Below are positions 45,040 through 60,000 of a stretch of 64,000 nucleotides of DNA, in pieces. This DNA comes from Strongylocentrotus droebachiensis (Eukaryota > Echinodermata > Echinoidea > Camarodonta > Strongylocentrotidae). The stretch spans positions 1 to 64,000 of the forward strand of contig JAVYIG010006791.1 of NCBI GenBank assembly GCA_035222895.1, written 5' to 3'. The number at the start of each line of letters is the position of its first letter. The first letter of the stretch is position 1. The translations under genes were made by a program, and so were the position numbers. The notes under the pieces were generated by a model. It did no database searches, was not told the origin of the DNA, and saw nothing but the letters and a program-made list of their open reading frames with translations.

Positions 45040-48000
45040 CTGTAAATAAAGTTAAATCAAGCAAGTTAATTGTAAAGGTTTCTTCTTATAAAAATGATAT
45101 AGACAGGGTAACATAAAATGTGGTTTGTTGATAGTATTGAATATTACTGTCTCTACTTGAATAGATTAAGAATGATTTGTTATTCCTGTGTTCATTTATG
45201 ATAATGATAAAATAAATAGTTGTTGTAGTTTCAGTAGCAGCACCAAACTTTTTCATTTTTATAATACTCACACAATTAATAATACTTATAATCATGATAA
45301 TAAATAGAAGTAATGATGGTGATAATAATAACAGTAATAATACCTTATAAATATAAAGCGCCTACACCACTGTCTAGATATTCTCAAGTCACCTCCAAAA
45401 TAACTCTAAATGTAATCTTTCAAAGAAAATCAACATACATTACGTGAAACGTGGAAAAGAATCTAAAAAGAAAACAACTAAAAAGAGACTTCTTCATATT
45501 TTTATTTACCTTTTAAGTTATCGTTTACAAATAGAAGGAAATATTAGAAAACCATGTATATCCCTCCAGAAATGGAGGCAAATGCTAAAAATGTGAATAT
45601 GTTTATATTATTATGATGAACAAAAATAAAGAAGACCTGAAATGGTTATTTTACAAAAAACAAAAACAAACAACATACATTACGTGAAGTCTATTGTTGA
45701 ACTCTGAAAAGGGGGAAACTTAAGGCAAGCTAGATAGAATGATAAAGAATTTGATGATCGAGTATGACAAACAAGATGCTAATAAAGCTGCATGATGAGC
45801 CCAATGCTGATTATGACATGCATGATGCCCAATGGTCAAAAGATGCTGATGATCATGATGCATCTACCCTAACTCCCGCCATTAGACTCATGTATCGTGA
45901 ATTCGATCGAAAGTCCGGTTTAAGAGTACTATTTTTTTCTTCTTTAATCTTCTTTAATTTTGTTGGTCTATCATGCATGTCTAAATGTCCATTATGCACC
46001 TGATTCCAAAATATCCGTCGCTGCACTTTGGTTTAATTTGTCTTGTCAAAATATTTCAACCGTGAAGTGCTAGGCCCCATTTTCTTTCAAAATGCCTTTT
46101 CCTCGTCATAACGATGTTTAATTTTAAAAACTCTTCGATGATAAGTCTTTTTTCAAATGGCATGCAAATTAAGACTGATAATACCGAGTTGTTATTTAAG
46201 AAATCACTCATGCATAGAGTTCTAGACGCCATTTTCATATTTGACAATATTTGGCTTCCAAAATGTGCATCAAGAATTGCGTTAGTCTGAAATTTTGATT
46301 TCAACTCTGCTTTTATCATTGCCCAATCTTAAACTTGTAACACTACCCATCCCATCCCACGCCTTTTATTAATTGTATCAGAATGTAAATTACTGCTACT
46401 AGATTTATTTACCTACAAAAAAACTATTAATAAGCGGTATCATCAGACGACTATAATTCATTTAACTATACTAAATTTCACATTATACACAGATAACTAC
46501 TCTATGCCAATGGAATTCCTGAAAGGAGAAGTCCATCCTGATATTCAAGTGTTTTAAATAGACGCAGAATAATGACAAGAACAGGCCGGCGAAAGTTTGA
46601 GCGAATTCCGGTTAAAAATAGAAAAGTTGTGAATTGTTTAAATCGCGATTCATCATAATCGGCAACTCTGCAACGTATCTTGAGAAGTTCGCTCTCATTT
46701 GCTCTTTAGTGGAAACAAAAATTAATTAATATATATTCCGTCCTCAGTAACGAAGAAAATTTACGAAATTGTATGTACATAGCAATTTGAAGAGGCTCTC
46801 GCAAGATACATCATAGCGGCATAATTGTGTTCGAATGAGCTTATCGGACGGCAACATTTATACACCCTAGCAAGCGCTCACTCACACGCACACACACAAA
46901 AGGCAACCCAACAGGCCCACAATATTTGCATCCATACGCAGCAAGAGAACATTTACAGTAAAACATAAGTTAGATTTGGGTATAGGATTTTGAAACATTC
47001 ATTTTGAAGAACAACGTGATTTAAACAGGAACAAAATAAAGCTACAGAAAAATTGATATATATATATATATATGACACAAAACAACTAGAATTTTCAACT
47101 AAAACGTGAATAATGAGGAGAAATCTGAAGAAAATGTATGTCTGTATGTCTATAAGGAGTTGCATGTAGCTACTAGTCCCATGATTACATCGCTTGTAAC
47201 GATGAAACGCGGGTAATCCCAGGCTAGACCGAAAGCTCTGGAGACCGACAGTCCGACAGTAAATAGCCCGTCATTGCTTTTTCTTAGCTTTTCTTTTCAA
47301 TCTTCGAATATTCAGATCAAGTACATGTAATTGCTAGGAAGAACTTGTTTTATTGTTAGGAATTACCCCCCCCCCCCCCTCCCCCAGACATGCAATAGTT
47401 TGCATATCTACTCAAATGTTTTTCTTCATTTTCGTAGATGTTTTTCTTCATTTTCTCAGATGTTTTCTTTCATTATCAAAAGGATTAGTTCTTGTACGCC
47501 AGTTGGATCAATATAATATGCTCACTTGAAAGGAAAGAATTTGGATTATCACCAAGCAATTGCTGTATTTTCCAAACATCTTTTTCAGGTAGATTGGAAA
47601 TTTGCAAGTATGGATATTGTCAGTCTTTATTTGTTTTTCCAATCTAGATGGGGCTGTTACTTTCTTTTCGAAGCCTCTAGAAAGTCAATATTCCTCTTAA
47701 ATAAAAAAAAATGATGAAACGTTATTTTAATCAGCTATACCCCGGTCACAAAGTACATCATTAGATCAAATCACATTCTGCAGCTGTTAAAGGTGGAAAG
47801 TGAGTGTTTTTTTTCCTTTACTCGATTCTTTCCCAATTTTTACGCCTGGCAGCTTTAGCTTATGTTGGAGTGTATTACCCCTAAAATAAGTTTGAAACAA
47901 TACCAGTTGCCAATCCACATGCCTGACAAAAAAGTGCCGGTTTGGCAATAGCTTCCTCGCTTCTTCTAGATAACTGTTTACTTACATTCCATTCTATGTA

Positions 48001-51000
48001 GAATTTGCTAAGATGGAAGCGAAAGGTTAGTACAATATATTGCTATGCTTTTAATGGTTTCTATACATGGTTTAGTTAGGCCTTCAGTCCAAATGCCCTC
48101 AGCAAGCACCTCAGTTCCTTTTGTATAACATATTTTCATCGAAATGAGTGGAATATGATTGACAGTCACAAGCAGGGGAGGTGCATAGCCGATCCATTTT
48201 TCATTCTATCGTTTTAAATGTTTTTCTTTTTGGCACACATGAAGAAGGATGCATTAGCAGCAGATTTGAATAATTATCAAGATACCTCAGAAATCGCTCT
48301 TTGGCCGTGTTTCTGAGGCCATGATAAAAAAAAGAGATTATTCTTCTCAGTTGTTCCACATAATAAGCACAGTTTTGAGTACATACGGATTTTTACCATA
48401 TTCCAGGATATAAAATTGTATTCCACTTAGAAATTGCCACAATAATAGCCATGGTGTTTTGCTATTGGACCCTCTTACTGGTTAGTTTACGAGTAGGATT
48501 AAGGTGTCAGGACTGATTTATTAATATACTAGAGCCCATATGGTAATTCGAAACTGCAAAACTGTTGACAAATTACTTGCAACATCGATATGTTTTCCGA
48601 GTTTACATTAACATTATGAAATATGTCTACCACCGTCCCAAGGGGCAGTATGCCTAATATATCTCTATATCTGTTTATAGCATTATGGTAACATGAGTGC
48701 TATACACTTTGATGTTTTAATCACGAAATGAAGAATATCGGTTATATTTTTTCGTTATGCTGCTCCTGTATAAAGAATGTTGAAGGTTTATACTTGCATG
48801 CAACAGAGTTATGAATAGATTGCAGATAGCCATGCCTACATTGAACAAACATATTCACCAAAGCTAAACATTCACAAATCTTACCTTCAGGTAGTATTAT
48901 TCCATTCCAGTCAATATGTGGTCACTGAAAGTGTATGTATGGTAATAATGCAGATATTGATTTTTTTTTTCTTTATATCAACCAAATCCATCTAAAATTT
49001 CGACTGAAATGGAGCGCAAAACAATCACCAAAATTACACCTCAGGTATATATCCTACTGTTCTTAAAGTTAAAGACCAGTTCTGGTCATGCGATTGCATT
49101 GTGAAGGAAGCGTTGTGAAATCTAGCATATAAGTATTGGTATTTACTGCAAGGTTCTGGAATCATCAAAATGATAAGAAATTTGGCCCAGTCTTGGTAAA
49201 GTTACAAGCACTGTACACAGAAAGATTTATAAGGGACTACGCGACACGTGCGCGATATCTATCCAGTCTAAAAAGATATAATAATTTACCAAATATATCA
49301 ATTAGTAAGCGGTTTCCCGGCGAAATTTGTAACATCAGGTTTTAGTCAAAACATATTCTTTCGCATGATTGGTAAGAAGAGCTTCCATTTCATTTTTGTG
49401 AGAGGGGGGGGGGGGTGATCTTTTAATTTCAACGTTATTCTTTCTACAGTCTCCTATCCCTCCAATGCAGTGCTCCAATTCTTCTACGACATATCCTCTT
49501 TGTTTATTAGGGAATAAAGTGAATACCGTATGCAGTACGTGGACAAACCTTTCAAAAGGAAGAGGCTTATTTTAGTTCATCGCGCTAATCCGTCAATTCT
49601 AAATTATGGAACAGTTTGCAGAAACTGCTTATGGAATTAAAAAGGAAAGAAAAACCTACCGGACAACAGCACATATGATGCAAATGAGGAGAGCGGCCAA
49701 GGATGATGAAATGGCAATAGCAGCATTAACCTGTCCATCAGTCATTGAGGGAGAAGTATCTACATGTTGTTTTGTATGTGTTCAAACGAACAAGATAAGA
49801 AATGAAAACATCGATAATCAGTTGGTAGTTATTCGTGTTAATGTTACAAGGTGTAAACTATCACAACAAATACTTTTTGCTGACTCCTGAACTCTCTTCA
49901 CTGTGAGACTCGTAAAGAATTTATATTGTCAAAATTCGTAGATTAATCAAAGAAATGTCGGTCTCGCAGCAGAATGGAACGTTTCATAGACATTATAGAG
50001 TAATGCATATACATGTATAATATAGTGGGAACAACCTTTATATTAACTCTTTCTTCAACCGTGCAGAAGAATTTCCAAATTAAATTATTTCTTATATTTA
50101 TATCTATATCCATATATTTATCTAGTTATTTTCTAGGAGTGGCGAGGAAAAGGAACGTATAAACAACTGACTGTCCTGTAAAAGAAAAAAGAAGAGACAT
50201 AATGGTGTTCTACAGAGGTTTTTAAAAGTAATCATATATGCAATACCCTTCATAATGAACATTTCACAATATCCAGATTCTGGAAATTGAGGGTTGAGTG
50301 GGTGCAAGTTATTTTTACGTCGGAGTTAGTCGTGGCATTTTTAAAAATCTAATTAAAATGTTTTAAACAAATTCGGCTTGTACTCAAAATACAAAGTGCT
50401 GGATCAAAGAACATGTTTTACACAAAATCTGTATGTGCTTTGTTAATAACCATGAAAATAATTTATCCATTTACCCTTTCCTTACTCTATTCATTTTGTC
50501 CATACATACGAGACAACATGAACAAAGATTTAAAGATACATGTATATGCAACAAAGGAAAGCGACACTGGTGGCGTGAGGGCGGTTGAGACTGGCGCGTA
50601 GCCCCTTCCTGGCCTACCCCGGCAAAAATATTACAGCATGCGTGGGGTTTACATCACGCTGCGGCTGGGCTGGCCAAGCTAAGGCCAAAGTATACTTTAT
50701 TTCTGATTATGAGTGCAACCGGTTACACTTATATTAGTAATACCATTTAGTGTCACCCTTTTTTTATATTGATGTAATGTAATTATATCACTTCTTTATA
50801 ATAGCATATGTATACACTTATGGAAAAACATTGTTTTCATAAATTGACATGCCTGCAGATATATATTTCATAATGACTCCAGCGTTTCATACTTTATTAT
50901 TACTTCCAGACATCCTACCCTGATTGAAAAGATCGATATATTTCTCTCTTTTTAATATTCTAATATACAAGTGATATATCATCACTAAGCATATTAAAGA

Positions 51001-54000
51001 AGAACTCCCAATGTGTCCCATCACATGAGTAAACATTAGTTAGTGTATACACTTCGTTTTGGGACAAGTTGGGAAATTTTCCTATGCTAATTGAATATTA
51101 ATGACTTCTAATCAATTTGCAATCGGTGCTTTTTAAAAATTACACAATTTTAATTGCGATGAAATGAATGTATATTTACATCTATTTTGTAAACAAATAA
51201 TTCAAATTTCCTTCATGTGATCTTAGTGGTGGTTATTTTACCTGACTGCTAAGGAAGAATATAAGCTTGTTAGTAAGCAACCAGAGGACCGACAGCTTTA
51301 GGTCCTCTCCGAGGGATCTCATCGCCTAGCCCCTGGAAATAGGCTGTCTGATGACTAGTTAACATGTTGTGTAATGGAATTTCCCTACGTTTTATTTTTG
51401 GTGTATTAAGACGAGGAATAGGATTTAATTCATAAGATCTTTGAAAATAGGCAAATTTTGATTTTGTGGTTTAATAATTCCCCTTTAATGAGTGCGGTAT
51501 GATCACGATATATCCTTCCAAAACTCCAAACAACCTGAAAAGTGTAAGACATTGTATGGGTATGAGGGATTGAAGGTAAATATGGTGCGTGACGTCCAAT
51601 GCATGTTATATGATAATGATATGTTACTACTAAAATGTAAATACATGAAAGGTGCACAAAAACTGCCTGAATTAGCTTGGAAGTGGTATTTATGCTAAAT
51701 CATTCTAATATCGTATCTCTGGCTGTGTCCTATCCTGCAAAAACGGAACCAAATGTGTATATATATCTTACCTTGTGTAGATGTTGTTTTAGTGAAGGGA
51801 CGTGACGTACTATCTATGAATCGTGAAAACAAGTCAACAAGATCGATCCAATATTCTTCATTTAGTGACGTACATTTGAAGACAAAAAATTATAAAAAGA
51901 AAAAAAAGATATCTTATCCCAATCTGATTTGATGAACATCTGATGTAAAAATGTAAAAATACCTTACACCAACAGAAAGGTTGGTCTGCAAACAGCATGC
52001 AAACAGCAATCTCTCTACGTTTTAACTATCGAGAACTTAATTCAGTGAAACCTGTCTAAAAAGACCACCCAAGGGATATTTTTTAGGTTTTGCTTCTACA
52101 AGACTTAATATACGGCATCCGAGCGTGTAAGTCAGTTCAGGTACACTACAAGTGCTGCCCCCAAACCCGCAATCAGTAGTTTATATATCTACATCTTTTG
52201 GGTTGTTTCCTTGTCCTCAAAACAATTCACAATGATAATAATACAAATTATCATAACAATCTATAATAGCTATTGAAAAAAATATGTAATGTATTAAGTG
52301 TTGTTATAAACATATAAAGGCCAATGCGAAATGTGAGCATGGTGAGTGTGTCCAACAAGAGTTGGGTCATGTGCATTTGTCTGTGTCAATTTCTGGTGAT
52401 TATTGTTGAATGCGTAGTAATTGATCGTCATTGGGCAGACGACGTTCGGCATTCAAAAGAACTATTGCCCGACATTAAGTTGTCTGGAAGGAAAATTCAC
52501 TCTATGTTGGCCAATCCAACACTTAGTTTCTTTGTTGTAATGATAAGGCCTGTTCATAAATTTCACAAATTTGGTTACACAAATACAAGACTAGAATTGT
52601 ATTGAATAAGGCAGTGTCATGCTCTTTCGCCAAAAAAGTTAATATTGGTTGGGAGTCATAATTTATACGTGCTATCCATCATTCAGAATCCTTTTACATA
52701 AGTCTGCTAAAAAAATCAGGTTGCTAGTAGAAAGAACACTGAAAATTTAATTACGTTCACATAACTATCATATAGAGTATATTACGGTTATTTGCCTCTA
52801 CACGCTGATTTGCATATAGCGACAAAAACAGGCATAGTTTCTACTTGCGCGTACACTGCAAGGCAGCCTTCAAGTTGAGAACACATAGTCTTGGTAATAC
52901 ACGCGCGCTAGTCATAACCTTTGATCGGTTAAGCTTTTCCTCTAATAGAAACTTTTCTACAGTGGAATTTTTAATGATAATGTAAATTATAATTGATATC
53001 GAAAATGTGCTCTAATTCTCACCTCTTTTAGGGCACTACACAGTTTTGGGTTCACCATGGGGCGAAAGTTTCAACTGTGACCCCCCCCCCCCCCCCCCCC
53101 CCCTAAAGCAGTCAATATTCGTATACCACGATAAACTGATGAAGTTACCACAGTTGGCGAACAAACCTCACAATCAACAAAGTTGGTCTCTGAACACGCA
53201 TAAATTGTGTTAAACATGTCCGAGAAAAAGGCATTTTGGTATCGATCCCGGGCTGCCAATTTCCTCGTTGACACTGCCAGCATTTTGGTCCCGCACTGCC
53301 CCGCCCTATGGCGTGCCAATACGTGCCAATTAATGGCACGCAGTCGCACGCAGGGTCACGTCTAATTTACAAATAGTTCCCGCAATGCGTAACATGCGTG
53401 CCACTAGGCCACGGACATGCATCGGCCGCGCGCACCGGCGCGCACTGGCACGACTAGGTAGCGCATAGGGTTCGCATAGTTCACGAAGTTTTCACGAGCG
53501 TTGCCAAACAAAATTGTCGTGCCAAAATGTTGAACATTTTGAAAATTCTGTCACGCATCTCACGCACTACCCGCATCCGCCCGCATCCTTCCGCACGCTA
53601 CTGCGAATACTTCCCACATTGGCACGCACGAGTATGTGTCTATGCGCAAACTATGCGCAAAACAAAATGCGGGCAAGTGTCAACGAGGCAAATGTCGTGT
53701 GCTGTCGGGTAAATGGGTGGTAACCGAGATATTTCCAGCCAGGAATAAAGGAGCAAAAATGGCCAAATTAAACAGTAGAGTGCAATCCCCTCCTCTTTTC
53801 TCATTTCCGCTGTTCTGATAAAAGTAATATTATAGTAAGACCATGGATTTGACTGATGAACGGTGAATTTTCAACGTTATTGTAACATGTTTAAATAAGA
53901 TGATGTTTTAATGAATAATTACTGTGCAGGCGTTAAGTAAAATATGAAAATGATATGTATGTCCGTCAGTGATCTGCTTTAAAATCGTTTTTAAAATATC

Positions 54001-57000
54001 GCTGAATAATATAGAGTTACAGAGTGCGTACTCAGCATAAACAGTACTAAACTTTGATTTATATTGTTGATTGTACCGTAGAATTCCTTCATTTGTGTCG
54101 CACTAACGCTAGATAAGCAAACAATAAGAAATTATAAATACAAAATACTAAAATATTTATATATGAAAAATACTTCATCGTCATGTTGATAAATGTCCCA
54201 GTTAAGTTCGGGTTATAATAGTTCAAAATGAACAGAAAAAAGAAAGAAACAAACTAAAATCATTATATTAGTATACAAGAGTTGTGAAAAAGTATAGTGT
54301 AATTACAATTTTGTGCTAGACGTGGCTTTTTAGGCTTGATAATGGTTATCCCATTCAGAGACAGAAATAATTGTCCTTTAGAACAAATTATGGCAAAAAA
54401 GGTGAAGGTAGAAATGTTTTTTCCTTGTTCTCAAACTGAGCATGCTCCCTGTTAATTACCATGTGGTAATATACATTTATTTGTATATATTTATAGCTTC
54501 AGTTGCCCCATCAGGCCATTGTCCGTTTTTAACTTTTGAAGAAAATTAGCTTTAGACATCTTCTCCGGAGGTTCGTAACGATAAGTGGGTATCTGTCACA
54601 TATAAACCTATATTTAAAACTGCATTTTTAAAGGAAAGGTTCAATATGACGTTTTCATTGCTGTGATGCCCAAACATATAAAGTTGTAGAGTTTTCATTT
54701 TTCGCCTTTCATTTGCAGTAGAACTACATTGTTCTTGTCTTCTAAATTTATTTTAAAGTCATATTTCAACACATTGGCCAGTGAGTATTCAACTATAACA
54801 TAAACCTCACTCAGAGGTTTTTGCTTTTGTTCAAACTCATGGTTGTTAATTCGAAGTCTAATTTGTTTTCTTTGTTAAACGTGATCTTAGACCCTCGTCG
54901 ATTTAAACGGATTTAGTAGAATACGGATCTTTGTATCTTGTGCAGTATTGTTTTTCTTTAATAGTAAAAATCTCGATTACCAGATCATTAGTGAAAAAGT
55001 TATACAAATATATATCCCTTTATTTAAACTAAATTCTTCGATCCGTTTAGACAGTCAGTAAAGCTTTTCCTTTGAAGGATCATAGATAATGCATGAAAAA
55101 GTACCAAGTCGGCTCCATATAGTGCGGCAATATAACAAGTTGTTACGTATACTTAGGTTTCGTGCACGTTCTTATTCATTCCACTTTTGTTGCCATACAT
55201 ACCTGGTATTGTCGTTGGTCCAGTGGTTACTGCAAAGTTTTATATTTCACGATAATCATATAGCATTTACAATACTTTTGCGGTTGTTTTTAATCAGTCT
55301 ATTGATGATCTCAACAGTCAGGGACAATAATAATCTATTCCATGGTAGAAATATATTCTCATATCACTTCTCGAGCGTGAATTGCGTATATAAAATTGTA
55401 ATCTATAGTAAACCCAAACAAATTATGATTGAAAGGCTCGGGTAGCTTACCCAAAATATCACGTATATGATTACAATCTTTAAATATACTTGCGGCTTAT
55501 AATTAAGCTAGGAAACACATTCGTAACAAAGCTGATTTCCGTTCGGGCCTTGATATGAGATGTTTTCCACACTATCTTCTTTTATGATACATTTTAAAGG
55601 GGAGGTTCACAGTAGCATGAATCTTGAATATTAAGGAAAATTCTGTGAAAGATGCAGATGCCAACAGTTTTGAGGTTTTGCACAACGTTGCGCTTAGTCG
55701 AGACAAAATGACGAATTTGTGATTAACCTTTATAACACTTCACACATTTGTTATGTATTAAAATGTCACAAGTACATGTTTTCGAGGACGAAAACTTTCA
55801 TTTTTATATGCACTCTTTGTAAATTGTGTACACGATTATGTTTTTACAGATTTTTTTGGTAAGAAATATGTCTACTTCTTCATCATCAACCGAGATAGTT
55901 GGACAAATATTAAAATTTGATAATTGAACAGATGGGAGACTAGCAAATAAGGTCAGTCACAGAGTTGTCACTTTGTAATGATCAAACACACATTAAAATT
56001 TTCCTTAAGCATCCATATATCTATCTGCTTCTAAAATTTGACTTCTTTAAACCCACTTGTTAATATCAGTGAGTTTTGATCATTGCATAATTCTATTAAC
56101 ATTTTTGGATGACAGATCCCCTTGCTCGAAAATGTGCAGTTTGCTTCATAATTAATCTTTGCTCTCCTGTAGGTAAAGGTTTTAGCTACTTACCTGGTTT
56201 TATATTGCATGTTGGAATAGAACCGTTCCAGACATGAATATGTGTAGATATCGCTGTTACGCACTGCAGTATTCCATTTCCATTCAGCCTGTATCCAGTA
56301 TCACACGTGAGATGAACAATGGAACCAAACCACGTCATGTTAGAATCCCAAGATCCATTCATGACATCATCCGTCTGATTACAGAAGCCAACAGTAGCTG
56401 ATACACGAGGATGAAGATGACAACGAAGAAGAAAAACAGAAGAAGAAGAAGAAAAAATAGAAGAAGAAGAAGAAGAAGACGAAGAAGAAGAAGAAGAAGA
56501 AGAAGAAAGAAGAAGAATTACATCTGGAACCATACAACTGTAGGTAGACATATTAAAATAAGATTACTTAAGACATGATATTAATAAGGAACTCTAGCCA
56601 TCATGGCAAGTATTTATATTGTTTTAATTTCATTTTCTTATACAATTATTCTAGTCCAAGTCTTATCTTCGATTCCGAGGTCAATAGCCTGGTTTTGGGG
56701 GCCTGAGGATTTAGTCCCAGTCGTTCGAAATGTCCAGTTTTGAGATTCAAGTTAAAAGTAGGAATCATAACAAGAGGGATAATTACCAAATAGAACGGAG
56801 AGCAATCGATTCAAAACTTATTTAAAGCTGATAATCATGGGAATTTATGTTAATTTTCTCATAATTTACCAACGACCTAAGATTTTACAGGTGGCATGTG
56901 AAACTTAACTCCCAGTGTATGACCAATCCCATTTCGTTTACCATTATAAACTAACTGATGTGGAGCACATGACCGGGTTTCCATCTTGCTGAAGGAGGAT

Positions 57001-60000
57001 AGCCCGATGTCATCGGTTGTGGAGCAAAAGCATTCACTTCCATTGATAATGGCTATAGCCTGGGATGTGTCCCCTCTGCATGATGTGACACACTCGGAGG
57101 TTGACTCGTATGAGGAACCATTCTGGAGTTGAGTGTTGCCTAGGTCATAACAGCCTTTATATCCAGGCTCTGTCGATGAATATAGATTTATAGAAAATAG
57201 TCACTCCAAAGAACATAACTAGAACTTTTCAGAATTCTACTCTTTGCTGTTTTTAGGCATTTTATAACAAAATTGCAAACAAGCATATTTGTTTAATTTC
57301 ACATTCTGTGGACGTACATGTATTTTATTAGGTTGAATGTAAGTCCTTGTCTCTCCATAACACCGCGCTGTGTATGGGATGTGTGCAAGGGAAGAGGACA
57401 AAGATGATTGAAGAATAAACAATAAAAAAACGGACAGAATCTGGACTAATCCCAATGATCAACAATACCACTCTTAATTTTGGTGGATTCCTTTTCTTGT
57501 AATTATTTCGAATTGAAACACAATAATGTTATCGATTGGATTATTACCCTGTTTTTTATATGAAAATTGGTTGTAAATGACACATGGGATATATAAACTT
57601 TTACACGTTCATTTATATGAAGGAAAAACAACCTATTATAATATATAACATTCTGACAGTCCATCTTAACATACACGATACATTTCTAACCACACAATGG
57701 TGATTTAGCAAAAAGAGACCAAGTGGTGAAATACCTTCTTTGAAATGTTCTTCCACTATATCTTTGAGGAGACCCAACAAAGAAAAATATCAAATAGGTT
57801 TTCCCCTGTCTATGACACGATGATTCTGACACTATGAATATCTTTAAATCATCATCTAGGCTCACCACATTTGACCATAGAAGCAGTTCCATGCACCCCG
57901 CCCTTACAAAAAGTCCCACGTAAGCGTTGTTAAAGCTAAAGACTCACCGAAGCACTTGACTTTTACCGCTAGCGACGATGTGCACTCTTCAGGTGATGCA
58001 GAGCAATCCTGCGAACGGTATGTGTCTGTCAAGATACATCGTAAAGTAGCATTATTCATTTTGCCTAATCTACTGTACATATCATGGTACGAGCAAAATG
58101 CATAATTGACCCTAAAGTTGATGCTGTATTATTTATGATAACCCTTTTGAAAATGTTGTTCACATTCCGGAAAGGAAATCCCGATTTTTACAGTAGAATG
58201 AGATCATAATGAGTTCAGTACAACAATATCAGGTCTGATTGCTGGCATTCTATTGAATATAAGGCAAGTACAAACACTGTAATACAAGGGACTACGTTCA
58301 TGCACGAACGCGCTATTTGATATATGAAACTGAAGCACACACACACAGAGAAATAAATGAACAAAAACAACCGTGTAAAAGGAAATATATATATATATAT
58401 ATATATAAATATATATATATATCAAATACAACACTCTTCCAAAAAAAAAGTTTAAAAAAATAACACCAACAACTGCTAAGTCTAGCTTCTCACAATTATC
58501 ACAGCTAGGGGCCCGAATACAGTGACGGTTAGCTCCATTTGGCGGACACCCTCCTTCCTCATAGGAAACCTCGTGAACGCCAGGGAAGCGAAGTTCCCCA
58601 CAGACAACCTCCGCCACTCGATCAGCTGAGTGTTCTTCACAGACTCTCACCCATTCACCTCCTGACTCGGCTTGTAGTTCAAGGAAGCCCTCTGCTGGTG
58701 TATTGCCACCCACGAGACGCCCCACTCGGGTTCCTTAGAATTAATTAAAATACAAAAGCGTCAAGTGTAATGTTCATGTACTTGGCCAGGTGTCGTCACT
58801 ATATGTTGACTTTGCAAAAGTCATCGTTTAACAGTGTCTGTGATGTGGTGTAATATTGAAATGATAATGAAGTGCCTCAAAAAAGTAAAAAATCTTTGAG
58901 TGACCAGTTTTTACCGTACTCGTTTTCCCCAATAGACTGTAGTGTTATAGAACCGTTAGGAAAACGCAAAAATTTGATTTCGATTTTAATCATAAATATC
59001 TTGATAATCAGACAGGCGATCGGCTTGTAAATATAATGGGATTCCTGACTGACCTAAAGGTTCATAATTATGATTGCAGCATGAGATAAATCCAGCCCCA
59101 ACAAAATCCCGCTTCAAAATGAAAATGAAGTGCCTCAAAAAATTAAAAATCTTTGAGTGACCGGTTTTACCATACTCATTTTCCCCATTAGACTGTAGTG
59201 TTAAAAAATCGTTAGGAAAACGCAAAATTTGATTTCGATTTCAATCATAAATATTTTGATAATCAGACAGGCGATCGGCTTGTAAATGTCATGGGATTCC
59301 TGACCGACCTAAAGGTTTATAATTATGATTGCATCATGAGATAAATCCAGGATTTTTTTTCAGAATCTGAGGCAATGCTACCGAGTCACTTTAATAGAGA
59401 ACCATTGGCAAAAAGAGCGAACATTTTCATTGAAAGGTTTGTTATATCTAAAATAGATCAAACAAACCCTAGAATAGTCTCATGATAATTTTTTTTTCAA
59501 TGGGAGGTAGAAGGTAGGCGAATTCTGCGGAAATAGGGTATTTTGGGTGGATTTTTACGCGATGAACCCCAACATTTATATTTGAAGTTATTATTTCGGA
59601 CCTGTATTAGGCAAAAAGGGGTCATATTTTTGAAAATCCGCAACTAGGGGTTTTTTTCTACTCTGCTAACAATCATGCGGTGCCCCTTTGAATATTTATG
59701 AAGTGAAACTATCGGGGTAACTGGTCGTTAATTTTCCTGTACGTTATCAAGGCCAAACTAGTACATCGCAAATGACAATTTTCTTGTCCGAGTCAAGGTC
59801 AAGTTGGGCAGTCGATCTCAGATGTACATGATGATATTTCTTATGAACTGGGCAAATACCTTGGACGTGCTCCCCGACAAACCTTCGTTTGTAAATCGCT
59901 GTAAATCTAACTTCAGGAATGGAAAGTACGATTTTAGGTGGCTCATAATTGTGGGTGCTATTTCCCCGTGAATTCCAAGGCACCATGCAAGCCGAGTAGA

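Noticed and set aside
53071..53349. 92-codon frame on minus with glycine run
   Set aside because: The glycine run is a C-tract artefact and the rest lies in the GC-rich fold-back element.
55089..55445. 118-codon frame on +
   Set aside because: AT-rich, lies inside the gene A intron on the opposite strand, no recognisable domain or splice context.
56400..56520. Poly-serine extension before the sushi domain
   Set aside because: It is the (GAA)n intron run read through; the acceptor ATCAG lies between it and the exon, in the phase needed by the WSC exon.
57237..57455. Minus-strand frame with a signal-peptide-like start and four cysteines, between the SRCR and WSC exons
   Set aside because: It has no ATG (the frame opens at TTG with a stop just before it) and no convincing splice donor. 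A dead WSC-like exon remains possible.
58204..58473. Frame extension past the SRCR exon
   Set aside because: It runs into an (AT)n microsatellite; the short exon at 57948-58008 completes the SRCR domain in frame instead.
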